This document shows, one piece after another, positions 21,317 to 35,600 of a stretch of DNA of 64,000 bases; position 1 is the first letter of the stretch, and every line of letters starts with the position of its first letter. Below the pieces are notes generated by a model. It worked only from the letters and a program-made list of their open reading frames with translations. It searched no databases and had not been told where the DNA came from. Source of the stretch: Posidonia oceanica (taxonomy: Eukaryota; Streptophyta; Magnoliopsida; Alismatales; Posidoniaceae); NCBI GenBank assembly GCA_037176725.1, contig JAZBRS010000076.1, forward strand, positions 120,485,001 to 120,549,000, read 5' to 3'. Made by a program: the position numbers and the translations under genes.

Positions 21317-22849
21317 CATCATTTTTGCTGCCCCGAGGTATTGCATCTCCCGTTGCATCCATTTCTTCTGGTCTGGTCTTGAGAAGGCATACACTTATCA
21401 TTTCTGGCCTCTTCCTGGTCTTGATAGGGCCTGCACCTATCATTCCTAGTGGTCCGGTCATAATAAGGCTTGTGACCTCTTCCGGGTCTTGATAGGGCAT
21501 GCACCTACCATTCCTGGCGGTCCGGTCTTGATAAGGCAAGCACGTATCATTCCTGACCTCGTTCGGGTATTGATAGGGCTTGCACCTATCATTCCTAACA
21601 GTCCGGTCTGGATAAGGTTTGCACTTATCATTCCTGACCTCTCCCTGGGTCTAGATAGGGCTTGCACCTATCATTCCTAGTGGTCCGACCGAGATAAGGC
21701 TTGCACTTATCATTCCTGACCTCTTCCGGGTCATGATAGGGCTTGCACCAATCATTCCTGGTGGTCCGGTCATGATAAGGCTTTCACATATCATTCCTGA
21801 CCTCTTTCGGGTCATGATAGGGCTTGCACCAATCATTCCTGGCGGTCCAGTCTTGATAAGGCTTGCACTTATCATTCTTGACCTCTCCCATGTCTTGATA
21901 GGGCTTGCACCTATCATTCCTGGGGGTCCGGTCTTGATAAGGCATGCACTTATCATTCCTGACCTCTTCTGGGTCTTGATAGGGCTTGCACATATCATTC
22001 CTGACGGTCCGGTCAAGATAAGGCTTGCACTTATCATTCCGAACCTCTTCTGGGTCTTGATAGGGCTTGCACCAATCATTCTTGGCGGTTCGGTCTTGAT
22101 AAGGCATGCACTTAACATTCCAGACCTCTTCTAGGTCTTGATAGAGCTTGCACCTATCATTCCTGGCGGTTCGGTCATGATAAGGCTAGCACTTATCATT
22201 CCAGACCTCTTCTGGGTTTTGATAGGGCTTGTGCCTATCATTCCTGGCTATCCGGTCTTGATAAGGCTTGCACTTATCATTCCTGACCACTTCCGGGTCT
22301 TGATAGGATTTGCACCTATCATTCCTGGTGGTCCGATCTTGATAAGGCTTGCACTTAAGATTCCTGACCTCTCCTTGGGTCATGATAGGGCTTGCACCTA
22401 TCATTCCTGGTGGTCCGGTCGTGATAAGGCATGCACTTATCGTTCCTGACCTCTTTCGGGTCTTGATAGGGCTTGCGCATATCATTCAAAGCGGTCCGGT
22501 CATGATAAGGCTTGCACTTATCATTCCTGACCTCTTCCGGGTCTTGATAGGGTTGGCACCTATCATTCCTGGTGGTCCGGTCTAGATAAGGCTTGCACTA
22601 ATCATTCCTGAACTCTTCCGGGTCTTGATAGGACTTGCACCTATCACTCCTGGCTGTCCGGTCATGATAAGGCATGCACTTATTGTTGCTAACCTCTTCC
22701 AGGTCCTGTTAGGGCTAGCACCTATCAAACCTGGCGGTTCGATCTTGATAAGGCTTGCACTAATCATTCCAGACCTCCTCTGTGTCATGAGAGGGCTTGC
22801 ACCTGTCATTCCGTGAGGTCCAGTCTTGATAAGGCTTGCACTTATCAAC

Positions 22850-25800
22850 CATGACCTCTTCCGGGTCTTGATAGGGCTTGCACCTATCATTCCTTGCGGT
22901 TCGGTCTTGATTAGGCATGCACTTATCATTCCAGTCCTCATACGGGTCTTGATAGGGCTTGCACCTATCATTCCTAGTGGTCCGGTCTTGCTAACGCTCG
23001 CACTTATCATTCCTGACCTCTTTCGGGTCATGATTGTGCTTGCACCTATCATTCCTGGCGGTCCGGTCTTGATTACACGTGCACTAATCATTCCTGACCT
23101 CTTCCAGGTCTTGATAGCGCTTGCACCTGTCATTCCTGGCGGTCAGGTCTTGATAAGGCTTGCACTTATCATTCCTGACCTCTCCCTAGGTCTTGATAGG
23201 GCTTGCTCCTATCATTTTTTGCGGTCCGGTCTTGATAAGGCCTGCACTTATCGTTCCTGACCTCTTCCGGGTAATGATAGGGCTTGCGCCTAACATTCCT
23301 GGCGGTCTGGTCTTGAAAAGGCTTGCACTTTTCAGTCCAGACCTCTTCCAGGTCTCGATAGGGCTTGCAGCTATCATTCCTGGCAGTCCGGTCATGATAA
23401 GGCTTGCATTTATCATTGCAGACCTCTTCCGGGTCGTGATAGGGCTTGCACCAATCATTCCTGGCGGACCAGTCTTGATAAGGTTTGCACTTATCATTAC
23501 TGACCTCTTCTATGTCTTGATAGGGCTTGCACCTATCAATCCTGGCGGTCTAGTCTCGATGAGGCTTGCACTTATCATCCCTGACTTCTTCCAGGTCTTG
23601 ATAAGGCATGCACCTATCATGCTGGCGGTCCGGTCTTGATATGGCATGCACTTATCATTCCTGATCTCTTCCTGGACTTGGTAGGGCTAGCACCTATCAT
23701 TCCTGGCGGTCTGGTCTTAATTACGCTTGCACTAATCATTCCTGACCTCTTCCGGGTCTTGATTGGGCTTCCACCAATCATTCCTGGAGGTTCGGCCTTG
23801 GTACGGCTTGCACTTATCATTCCTGACCTCATCCGGGTCTTGATTTGGCCTGTACCTATCATTCCTGGCGGTCCGGTAATGATAAGGCTTGCACTAATCA
23901 TTCCTGACCTCTCCCTGGGTCTTGATAGGGCTTGCGCCTATCATTCCAGGCGGTCCGGTCATGATAAGGCTTGTACTTATCATTCCTGACCTATTCCGGG
24001 TCTTGATAGGGCTTGCTCTATCGTTCCTGGCAGTCTGGTCTTGATTAGGCTTGCACTAATCATTCTAGACCTCTTCTGGGTCCCGATAGGGCTTGTGCCT
24101 ATCATTCCTGGCGGTCCGGTCATGATATGGCTTGCACTTATCGTTCCTGACCTCTTCCGGCTATTGTTAGGGCTTGCACCTATCATTCCTGGTGGTCCGG
24201 TCTTGTTAAGGCTTGCTCTTACCATTCTTGACCTCTTCCGGGTATTGATAGGGCTTGCACATATCATTCACGACGGTCCGATCTTGATAAGGCTTGCACT
24301 TATCGTTCCTGACCTCACCCTTGGTCTTGATAGGGCTTGCACCTAACATTCCAGGCAGTCCAGTCTTGATAAGGCTTGCACTTGTCATTCCACACCTTTT
24401 CTGGGTCATGATAGGGCCTGCGCCAAACATTCCTGGCGGTCCAATCCTGATAAGGCTTGCACTTATCATTCCTGACCTCTTCCGGGTCTTGATAGGGCTT
24501 GTAGCTATCATTCCTGGCGGTCTGGTCATGATTAGGCTTGCACTAATCATTCCTGTCCTCTTCTTGGACTTGATAGGGCTTGCACCTATCATTCCGGGTG
24601 GTTCGGTCTTGATAAGCCTTGCACTAATCATTCTTGACCTCTTCTGGGTTTTGATAGGGCTTGCACCTAACATTCCTAGCGGTCCGGACTTGATATGGCT
24701 TGCACTTACAATTCCTGTCCTCTTCCGGGACTTGATAGGGCTTGCACCAATCATTCCTCGCGGTCCGGTCCTGACAAGGCTTGCACTTATCATTCCTTAC
24801 CCCTTCCTGGTCTTGATAGGGTGAGCTCCTATCATTGCTGGCGGTCCGATCATGATGAGGCATGCACATATCATTCCTGACCTCTTCCTAGTCTTGATTG
24901 GGCTTGAACCTATCATTCTTGGCGGTCCGGTCTTGATAAGGCTTGCACTTATCATTCCAGACCTCCACCGTGTCATGAGAGGGCTTGCACCTATCATTCC
25001 GGGAGGTCTAGTCTTTATAAGGCTTGCACTTATCAACCCTGACCTCTTCCGGGTCTTGATCGGGCATGCACCTATCTTTCCTGGCGATCCGGTCTTGATA
25101 CGGCATGCACTTATCATTCCTGACCACTTCCGGGTCTTGATAGGGCTTGCACCTATCATTCCTAGTGGTCCGGTCATGATATGGCTTGCACGTATCATTC
25201 CTGACCTCTACCAGGTCTTGATAGGGCTTGCACCTATCATTCCTGGCGGTCCAGTCTTGATTGGGCTTGCACTAATCATTCCTGACCTCTTCCGGGTCTT
25301 GATAGCGCCCGCAACTAAAATTCCAGGTGGTCAGGTCTTGATAAGGCTTGCACTTCTCAATCCTGACCACTCCCTGGGTCTAGATAGGGCTTGCACCTAT
25401 CATTCCTGGCGGTCCTATTTTGATAAGGCTTGCATTTATCATTCCTGACCACTTCTGGGTCATGATAAGGCTTGCGCCTAACATTTCAGGCGGTTCGGTC
25501 TTGAAAAGGCTTGCACTTATTAGTCCAGACCTCTTCCAGGTCTTGATAGGGCTTGCACCTATCATTCTGGCGGATCGGTCAGGATAAGGCTTGCACTTAT
25601 CATTCCTGACCTCTTCCGGGTCATGATAAGGCATGCTCCTATCATTCCTGGTGGACTGGTCTTGATAAGGCTTGCACTTCTCATTCCTGAGCTCTTCCGT
25701 ATCTTGATTGGGCTTCCACCTATCAGTCATTGTGGTCTGGTCTTGATAAGGCTTGCACTTGTTATCCCTGACCTCTTCCAGGTCTTGATAGGGCGTGCAC

Positions 25801-26050
25801 CTATCATTCCTGGCTGTCCGGTCTTGATATGGCTTGCACTTATCATTCCTGATCTCTTCCTAGACTTGATAGGGCTAGCACCTATCATTCTTGGCGGTCC
25901 CATCTTAATTTGGCTTGCACTAATCACTCCTGACCTCTTCCGGGTCTTGTTAGGGCTTCCGCCAATCATTCCTGGCAGTCCGGTCATGATAAGGCTTGCA
26001 CTTATCATTCCTGACCTCTTCTAGGTCTTGATTGGGCTTGTACCTACCAT
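22850..26050. repeat. Satellite segment duplicated 6.5 kb downstream (copy 1)
   Basis: Unit variants in this stretch recur in the same order at about 29380-32570, offset 6530-6531 bp over most of the length. The offset drops to 6489 near 25450/31937 because one 42-bp B half is lost along with other changes. Confidence 0.82.
24043..24061. repeat. Representative satellite hairpin with both arms changed
   Basis: GATTAG (24043-24048) and CTAATC (24056-24061) flank the 7-base loop GCTTGCA. The usual A half has GATAAG and CTTATC, so both arms differ from it in matching positions and the pairing is kept. Confidence 0.85.
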
Positions 26051-26099
26051 TCCTGGCGGTCCGGTCATGATAAGGCTTGCACTAATCATTCCTGACCTC

Positions 26100-27880
26100 T
26101 TCTAGGCTCAAGATAGGGCTTGCGCCTATCATTCCGGGCAGTCTGGTCATGATAAGGCTTGCACTTATCATTCCTGACCTCTTCTGGGTCTTGATAGGGT
26201 TTGCAGCTGTCATTCCAGGTGGTCCAGTCTTGATAAGGCTTGCTCTTACCATTGCTGACGTCTTTCGGGTCTTGATAGGGCTTGCACATTTCATTCTTGG
26301 CGGTCCGATCTTGTTAAGGCTTGCTCTTATCAATCCTGACCTCTCCCTTGGTCTTGGTAGGGCTTGCACTTATCATTCCTGGCAGTTCGGTCTTGATAAG
26401 GCTTGCACTTATGATTCCTGAACTCTTCCGGGTCTTCATAGGGCATGCACCCATCATTCCTGGCGGTCCGGTCTTCATAAGGCAAGCACTTTTCATTCCT
26501 GTCCTCCTCTGGGACTTCATAGGGCCTGCACCTATCATTCTTGGCGGTCCGGTCTTGATAAGGCTTGCACTTATCATTCCTGTCCTCTTCCAGGACTTGA
26601 TAGGGCTTGCACCTATCATTACAGGCGGTTCGGTCTTGATCAGGCTTGCACTTATCATTCTTCACCTATTCTGGGTTTTGATAGGGCGTGCACCTAACAT
26701 TAAAAGCGGCCCGACCTTGATAAGGCTTGCACTTAATATTCTTGACCACTTCCGGGTCTTGATAGCGCTTGCTCTTATCAATCCTGGCGGTCTGGTCAGG
26801 ATAAGGCTTGCACTTATCATTCCTGACCTCTCTATGGGTCTTGATAGGGTTTGCACCAATCATTCCTGGCAGTTCGGTCTTGATAAGGCTTGCACTTATC
26901 ATTCCTGACCTCTTCCGGGTCTTGATCGGGCTTGCTCTATCATTCCTGGCGGTCTGGTCTTGATTAGGCTTGCAGTTATCATTCCTGACCTCTTCTGGCT
27001 CATGATAGGGCTTGCGCCTATCATTCCTGGCGGTTCGGTCATGATATGGCTTGCACTTATCGTTCCTAACCTCTTCTGGGTCTTGATAGGGCCAGCACCT
27101 ATCATTCCAGGTGGTCCAGTCTTGATAAGGCTTGCTCTTACCATTGCTGACGTCTTTCGGGTCTTGATAGGGCTTGCACATTTCATTCTTGGCGGTCCAG
27201 TCTTGTTAAGGCTTGCTCTTATCAATCCTGACCTCTCCCTTGGTCTTGGTAGGGCTTGCACCTATCATTCCAGGCGGTCCGGTCTTGATAAGGCTTGCAC
27301 TTATGATTCCCGAACTCTTACGGGTCTTCATAGGGCATGCACCCATCATTCCTGGCGGTCCGGTCTTCATAAGGCAAGCTCTTTTCATTCCTGTCCTCCT
27401 CTGGGACTTGATAGGGCCTGCACCTATCTTTCTTGGTGGTCCGGTCTTGATAAGGCTTGCACTTATCATTCCTGTCCTCTTCCAGGACTTGATAGGGCTT
27501 GCACCTATCATTACGGGCGGTTCGGTCTTGATCAGGCTTGCACTTATCATTCTTCACCTCTTCTGGGTTTTGATAGGGCGTGCACCTAACATTAAAAGTG
27601 ATCCGGTCTTGATAAGGCTTGCACTTAATATTCCTGACCACTTCCGGGTCTTGATAGCACTTGCTCCTATCATTCCTGGCAGTCTGGTCAGGATAAGGCT
27701 TGCACTTATCATTCCTGACCTCTCTATGGGTCTTCATAGGGTTTGCACCGATCATTCCTGACATCTTTCGGGTCTTGATAGGGCTTGCACCAAACATTCC
27801 TGGCAGTCCGGTCTTGATAAGGCTTGCACTTATCAATCCTGACCTCTTCCGGGACCAGATACGGTTTGCACATAGCATTC
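26100..27880. repeat. 892-bp tandem duplication within the satellite
   Basis: The order of variant units in about 26100-26990 repeats at about 26990-27880 with an offset of 892 bp (11 dimers plus one base). Shared rare variants include the GCAAGCACTTTTC / GCAAGCTCTTTTC unit near 26480 and 27375. Confidence 0.85.
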
Positions 27881-29379
27881 CTGGCGGTCTAGTCTTGATA
27901 AGGCTTGCACTTATCATTCCTGACATCTTTCGGGTCTTGATAGCGCTTGCACCTATCATTCCTGGCAATCCGGTCTTGATAAGGCTTGCACTTATCATTC
28001 CTGACCTCTCCCTGGGTCATGATAGGGCTTGCACCTATCATTCCAGGTGGTTCGGTCTTGATAAGGCTTGCACTTATCAGTCTAGACCTCTTCCAGGACT
28101 TGATAGGGCTTGCGCCTATCATTCCTAGCGGTCTGGTCAGGATAAGGCTAGCACTTATCATTCTTGACCTCTCCCTAGGTCATGATAGGGCCTGCCCCTA
28201 TCATTCCTAGCAGTCCGGCCATGATAAGGCTTGCACTAATCGTTCCTGACTTCCTTCGGGCCTTGATTGAGCTTCCGCCAATCAATCCTGGCAGTCCGCT
28301 CTTGATAAGGCTTGCACTTACCATTCCTGACCTCTTACGGGTCTTGATTGGGCTTGCAGCTATCATTCTTGGCGGTCCGGTCATGATAACGCTTGCAATT
28401 ATCATTTCTAACCTCTTCCGGCTCTTGATAGGGCTTGCACCAATCATTCCTCACGGTCTGGTCCTGATAAGGCTGGCACTTATCATTCCTGACCTCTTCC
28501 GAGTTTTGATTAGGCGTACTCCTATCATTGCTGGTGGTCCGGTCATGACGAGGCCTGCACATATCATTCTGGACCTCTTCCTGGTCTTGATAGGGCTTGC
28601 ACCCATCATTCCTGGCGGTTCGGTCATGATAAGGCTTGCACAAATCATTCCTGACCTCTCCCAGGGTCTTGATAGGGCTTGCACCTATCATTCCTGGTGG
28701 TCCGGTCATGATAAGGCTTGCACTTATCATTCCTGACCTCTTCTGGGTCTTGATACTGCTAGCACCTAACATTCCTGGCGGTCCGGTCTTAATAAGGCAA
28801 GCACTTATCATTCTGGACCTCTTCCGGGTCTTGATAGGGCTTGCACCAAACAATCCTGGCGGTCTGGTCTCGATAAGGCTTGCACTTATCATCCCTGACA
28901 TCTTCTGGGTCTTGATAGGGCTTGCACCAATCATTACTGGCGGTCCGATCTTGATAAGGCTTGCTCATAACAATCCTGACCTCTTCCGGGTCTGGATAGG
29001 GCTTGCACCGATCAATCGTGGCGGTTCGGTCAGGATAAGGCTAGCACTTATCATTCTTGACCTCTCTATGGGTCGTGGTAGGGCTTGCACCTAACATTCA
29101 TGGCGGTCCGATCTTGATAAGGCTTGCACTTATCATTCCTGACCTCTTCTGTGTCTTGATAGGGCTAGCGCCTATCATTCCTAGCGGTTCGGTCTTGCTA
29201 AGCTTGCACTTATCATTCCAGACCTCTTCCAGGCCTTGATAGGGCTTGCACCGATCATTCCTGGCGGTTCGGTCGTGATATGGCTTGCACTTATCATTCT
29301 TGACATCTTCCGGGTCTTGATAGGGCTTGCACCTATCATTCCTGGTGGTTCGGTCTTGATTAGGCTTGCACTTATCAAT

Positions 29380-32300
29380 CCTGACCTCTTCCGGGTCCTG
29401 ATAGGGCTTGCACCAATCATTCCAGGCGGTTCGGTCTTGATTAGGCTTGCACTTATCATTCCAGTCCTCATACGGGTCTTGATAGGGCTTGCACCTATCA
29501 TTCCTAGTGGTCCGGTCTTGATAACGCTCACACTTATCATTCCTGACCTTTTTTGGGTCGTGATTGTGCTTGCACCTATCATTCCTGGCGGTCCGGTTCT
29601 GATTACACGTGCACTAATCATTCCTAACCTCTTCCGAGTCTTGATAGCGCTTGCACCTGTCATTCCTGGCGGTCAGGTCTTGATAAGGCTTGCACTTATC
29701 ATTCCTGACCTCTCTCTGGGTCTTGATAGGGCTTGCTCCTATCAGTTTTTGCGGTCCGGTCTTGATAAGGCTTGCACTTATCATTCCTGACCTCCTCCGG
29801 GTAATGATAGGGCTTGCGCCTAACATTCCTGGCGGTCCGGTCTTGAAAAGGCTTGCACTTTTCAGTCCAGACCTCTTCCAGGTCTCGATAGGGCTTGCAG
29901 CTATCATTCCTAGCAGTCCGGTCATGATAAGGCTTGCATTTATCATTCCAAACCTCTTCTGGGTCGTGATAGGGCTTGCACCAATCATTCCTGGCGGACC
30001 AGTCTTGATAAGGTTTGCACTTATCATTCCTGACCTCTTCTATGTCTTGATAGGGCTTGCACCTATCAATCCTGGCGGTCTAGTCTTGATGAGGCTTGCA
30101 CTTATCATCCCTGACTTCTTCCAGGTCTTGATAGGGCGTGCACCTATCATGCTGGCGGTCCGGTCTAGATATGGCATGCACTTATCATTCCTGATCTCTT
30201 CCTGGACTTGGTAGGGCTAGCACCTATCATTCATGGCGGTCTGGTCTTAATTACGCTTGCACTAATCATTCCTGACCTCTTTCGGGTCTTGATTGGGCTT
30301 CCACCAATCATTCTGGGAGGTTCGGCCTTGGTACGGCTTGCACTTATCATTCCTGACCTCATCCGGGTCTTGATTTGGCCTGTACCTATCATTCCTGGCG
30401 GTCCGGTAATGATAAGGCTTGCACTAATCATTCCTGACCTCTCCCTGGTTCTTGATAGGGCTTGCGCCAATCATTCCAGGCGGTCCGGTCATGATAAGGC
30501 TTGCACTTATCATTCCTGACCTCTTCCGTGTCTTGATAGGGCTAGCGCCTATCATTCCTAGCGGTTCAGTCTTGCTAAGGCTTGCACTTATCATTCCAGA
30601 CCCCTTCCAGGCCTTGATAAGGCTTGCACCGATCATTCCTGGCGGTCCGGTCGTGATCAGGCTTGCACTTATCATTCTTGACATCTTCCGGGTCTTGATA
30701 GGGCTTGCACCTATCATTCCTGGCGGTTCGGTCTTGATTAGGCTTGCACTTATCAATCCTGACCTCTTCCGGGTCCTGATAGGGCTTGCACCAATCATTC
30801 CAGGTGGTCTAGTCTTGATAAGGCTTGCACTTATCGTTCCTGACCTCACCCTTGGTCTTGATAGGGCTTGCACCTAACATTCCAGGCAGTCCAGTCTTGA
30901 TAAGGCTTGCACTTGTCATTCCACACCTTTTCTGGGTCATGATAGGGCCTGCGCCAATCATTCCTGGCGGTCCAGTCCTGATAAGGCTTGCACTTATCAT
31001 TCCTGACCTCTTCCGGGTCTTGATAGGGCTTGTAGCTATCATTCCTGGCGGTCTGGTCATGATTAGGCTTGCACTAATCATTCCTGTCCTCTTCTTGGAC
31101 TTGATAGGGCTTGCACCTATCATTCCAGGTGGTTCGGTCTTGATAAGCCTTGCACTAATCATTCCTGACCTCTTCTGGGTTTTGATAGGGCTTGCACCTA
31201 ACATTCCTAGCGGTCCGGACTTGATATGGCTTGCACTTACAATTCCTGTCCTCTTCCGGGACTTGATAGGGCTTGCACCAATCATTCCTCGCGGTCCGGT
31301 CCTGACAAGGCTTGCACTTATCATTCCTTACCCCTTCCGGGTCTTGATAGGGTGAGCTCCTATCATTGCTGGCGGTCCGATCATGATGAGGCATGCACAT
31401 ATCATTCCTGACCTCTTCCTAGTCTTGATTGGGCTTGAACCTATCATTCCTGGCGGTCCGGTCTTGATAAGGCTTGCACCTATCATTCCGGGAGGTCCAG
31501 TCTTTATAAGGCTTGCACTTATCAACCTTGACCTCTTCCGGGTCTTGATCGGGCATGCACCTATCTTTCCTGGCGATCCGGTCTTGATACGGCATGCACT
31601 TATCATTCCTGACCACTTCCGGGTCTTGATAGGGCTTGCACCTATCATTCCTAGTGGTCCGGTCATGATATGGCTTGCACGTATCATTCCTGACCTCTAC
31701 CAGGTCTTGATAGGGCTTGCACCTATCATTCCTGGCGGTCCGGTCATGATTAGGCTTGCACTAATCATTCCTGACCTCTTCCGGGTCTTGAAAGCGCCCG
31801 CAACTAAAATTCCAGGTGGTCTGGTCTTGATAAGGCTTGCACTTCTCAATCCTGACCACTCCCTAGGTCTAGATAGGGCTTGCACCTATCATTCCTGGCG
31901 GTCCTATTTTGATAAGGCTTGCACTTATCATTCCTGACCACTTCTGGGTCATGATAGGGCTTGCTCCTAACATTCCAGGCGGTCCGGTCTTGAAAAGGCT
32001 TGCACTTATTAGTCCAGGCCTCTTCCAGGTCTTGATAGGGCTTGCACCTATCATTCTGGCGGACCGGTCAGGATAAGGCTTGCACTTATCATTCTTAACC
32101 TCTTCCGGGTCCTGATAAGGCATGCTCCTATCATTCCTGGTGGACCGGTCTTGATAAGGCTTGCACTTCTCATTCCTGAGCTCTTCCGTATCTTGATTGG
32201 GCTTGCACCTATCAATCATTGTCGTCTGGTCTTGATAAGTCTTGCACTTGTCGTCCCTGACCTCTTCCTGGTCTTGATAGGGCGTGCACCTATCATTCCA

Positions 32301-32570
32301 GGCTGTCCGGTCTTGATATGGCTTGCACTTATCATTGCTGATCTCTTCCTGGACTTGATAGGTCTAGCACCTATAATTCATGGCGGTCCCATCTTAATTT
32401 GGCTTGCACTAATCACTCCTGACCTCTTCCGGGTCTTGTTAGGGCTTCCGCCAATCATTCCTGGCAGTCTGGTCATGATAAGGCTTGCACTGATCAATCC
32501 TGACCTCTTCTAGGTCTTGATTGGGCTTGTTCCTATCATTCCTGGCGGTTCGGTCATGATAAGGCTTGCT
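29380..32570. repeat. Satellite segment duplicated 6.5 kb upstream (copy 2)
   Basis: Partner of 22850-26050. Rare variants are shared, such as the TGATTACACGTGCAC unit near 23075 and 29605 and the unit with GGGTGAGCTCC near 24820 and 31351. Confidence 0.82.
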
Positions 32571-32679
32571 CTAATCATTCCTGACCTCTTCCAAGCTCAA
32601 GATAGGGCTTGCGCCTATCATTCCGGGCAGTCTGGTCAAGATAAGGCTTGCACTTATCATTCCTGACCTCTTCCGGGCT

Positions 32680-35600
32680 TGCACTAATCGTTCCTGACTT
32701 CCTTCGGGCCTTGATTGAGCTTCCGCCAATCAATCCTGGCAGTCCGCTCTTGATAAGGCTTACACTTAACATTCCTGACCTCTTACGGGTCTTGCTTGGG
32801 CTTGCAGCTGTCATTCTTTGCGGTCCGGTGATGATAACGCTTGCACTTATCATTTCTAACCTCTTCAGGCTTTTGATAGGGCTTGCACCAATCATTCCTC
32901 GCGGTCTGGTCCTGATAAGGCTTGCACTTATCATTCCTGACCTCTTCCGAGTCTTGATTAGGCGTACTCCTATCATTGCTGGCGGTCCAGTCTTGATGAG
33001 GCCTGAACATATCATTCAGAACCTCTTCCTGGTCTTGATAGGGCTTGCACCTATCATTCCTAGCGGTCCGGTCATGATAAGGCTTGCACTAATCATTCCT
33101 GACCTCTCCCAAGGTCTTGATAGGGCTTGCACCTATCATTCCTGGCGGTCCGGTCATGATAAGGCTTGCACTTATCATTCCTGACCTCTTCAGGGTCTTG
33201 ATACGGCTAGCACCTAACATTCCTGGCGGTCCGGTCTTAATAAGGCAAGCACTTATCATTCTGGACCTCTTCCGGGTCTTGATAGGGCTTGCACCAAACA
33301 ATCCTGGCGGTCTGGTCTCGATAAGGCTTGCACTTATCATTCCTGACATCTTCTGGGTCTTGATAGGGCTTGCACCAATCATTACTGGCGATCCGGTCTT
33401 GATAAGGCTTGCTCTTATCAATCCTGACCTCTTCCGGGTCTGGATAGGGCTTGCACCTATCAATCGTGGCGGTTCGGTCGGGATAAGACTAGCACTTATC
33501 ATTCTTGACCTCTCTATGGGTCGTGGTAGGGCTTGCACCTAACATTCATGGCGGTTCGGTCTTGATAAGGCTTGCACTTATCATTCCTGACCTCTTCCGT
33601 GTCTTGATAGGGCTAGCGCCTATCATTCCTAGCGGTTCGGTCTTGCTAAGGCTTGCACTTATCGTTCCATACCTCTTCCAGGCCTTGATAGGGCTTGCAC
33701 CGATCATTCCTGGCGGTCCGGTCGTGATAAGGCTTGCACTTATCATTCTTGACATCTTCCGGGTCTTGATAGGGCTTGCACCTATCATTCCTGGCGGTTC
33801 GGTCTTGATTAGGCTTGCGCTTATCAATCTTGACCTCTTCCGGGTCCTGATAAAGCTTGCACCAATCATTCCAGGCGGTCTGGTCTTGATAAGGCATGCA
33901 CTTATCATCCTTGACCACTTCTAGGTCTTGATAGGGCTTGCACCTTTCATTCCAGGCGGTCCTGTCCTGGCAAGGCTAGCACTTGTCATTTTTGACCTCT
34001 TCTGGGTCTAGATACAGCTAGCACCTAACATTCCTGGCGGTCCAGTCTTGATAAGGTGTGCACTTTTCATTCTGGACCTCTTCCGGGTCCTGATAAGGCT
34101 TGCGCTAAACATTCCTGGTGGTTTGGTCTTGATAAGGCTTGCTCTTGTCAATCCTGAACTCTTCCGGGTCTGTATAGGGCTTGCACCTAGCATTCTTGGC
34201 GGTTTAGTCTTGATAAGGCTTGCACTTATCATTCCTGACATCTTCCGGGTCTTGATAGTGCTTGCACCCATCATTCCTGGCGGTCCGGTCTTGATAAGAC
34301 TTGCACTTATCACTCCTAACCTCTTCCGGGTCTTGGTAGGGCTTGCACCTATGAATCCTGGTAGTCCGGGCTTGGTAGGGATTGCATTTATCATTCCTGA
34401 CCTCCTCCAGGTCTAGATAGGGCTTGCACCCGTCATTCGCAGCGGTCCGGTCATCATAAGGCATGCATTTATCATTCCTGACCTCCTCCGGGTCTCGATA
34501 GGGCTTGCTCCTATCATTCCTGGCGGTCCGGTCATGACAAGGCTTGTGCTTATCATTCCTGACCTCTTCCGGGTCTTGAAAGGGCTTGCACATATCTTTC
34601 TTGGCGGTCCGATCTTGATAAGGCTTGCACTTATCATTCCAGACCTCTCCCTAGGTCATGAGAGGGCTTGCCCCTATCATTCCTAGCGGTCCGGCCATGA
34701 TAAGGCTTGCACTAATCATTCCTGACCTCCTTCGAGCCTTGATAGGGCTTCCGTCAATCAATCCTGGCGCTCCGCTCTTGATAAGACTTGCACTTACCAT
34801 TCCGGACCTCTTCCGGGTCTTGATTGGGCTTGCAGCTGTCATTCTTGGCGGCCAGTCATGATAAGGCTTGCACTTATCATTTCTGACCTCTTCCAGCTCT
34901 TGATAGGGCTTGCACCAATCATTCCTCACGGTCCGGTCTTGATAAGGCTTGCACTTATCATTCCTGACCACTTCTGGGTCTTGATTGGGCATACTCCAAT
35001 CATTGCTGGCGGTCCGGTCTTGATGAGACCTGCACATATCATTCTGGACCTCTTCCTGGTCATGATAGGGCTTGCACCTATCATTCCTGGCGGTCTGGTC
35101 TTGATAAGGCTTGCACTTATCATTCCTCACTTCTTCTAGGTCTTGATTGGGCTTGGTCTATCATTCCTGGCGGTCTGGCCTTGATTAGGCTTGCGCTTGT
35201 TATTCCTGACCTATTCCGGGTCGTGATAGGGCTTGCACCTATCATTGCTGGCAGTCCAGTCTTGATAAGGCTAGCACTTGTCGTTCCTGACCTCTTCTGG
35301 GTCATGATATGGCTTGCACCTAACAATCCTAGTGGTCTGGTCTTGATAAGGCTTGCACTTATCCTTCCTGACCTCTTCCGGGTCTTGATAGCGCATGCTA
35401 CTATCATCCCTGGCGGTCTGGTCATGATAAGGCTTGCACTTATCTTTCCTGACCTCTCCAAGGGTCTTGATTGGGCTTGCACGTAGCATTCCTGGCGGTC
35501 TAGTCTTGATAAAGCTTGCACTGTTCATTCCTGACCTCTTCCGGCTCACGATAGGGCTTACGCGTATCATTCCTGGCGGTCCGGTCATGATAAGGCTTGC

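Larger units (their letters stand above)
16546..21369 (+). mobile_element. E2: E1-related retroelement remnant, plus strand, interrupted by E1
   Basis: From 16546 to about 17520 the plus strand matches the E1 leader in inverted orientation. A gag-like frame follows at 17619-19247 with knuckles of the E1 type. No protease, RT, RNase H or integrase is found downstream; about 2.1 kb of non-coding DNA leads straight to the satellite. The 5' LTR and PBS of E2 are missing because the homology starts inside the leader, exactly at the E1 LTR edge. They should lie to the left of E1, outside the window. E2 is probably a non-autonomous or internally deleted Tat element. Its right end cannot be fixed, and the satellite may be part of its 3' region. 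Confidence 0.72.
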
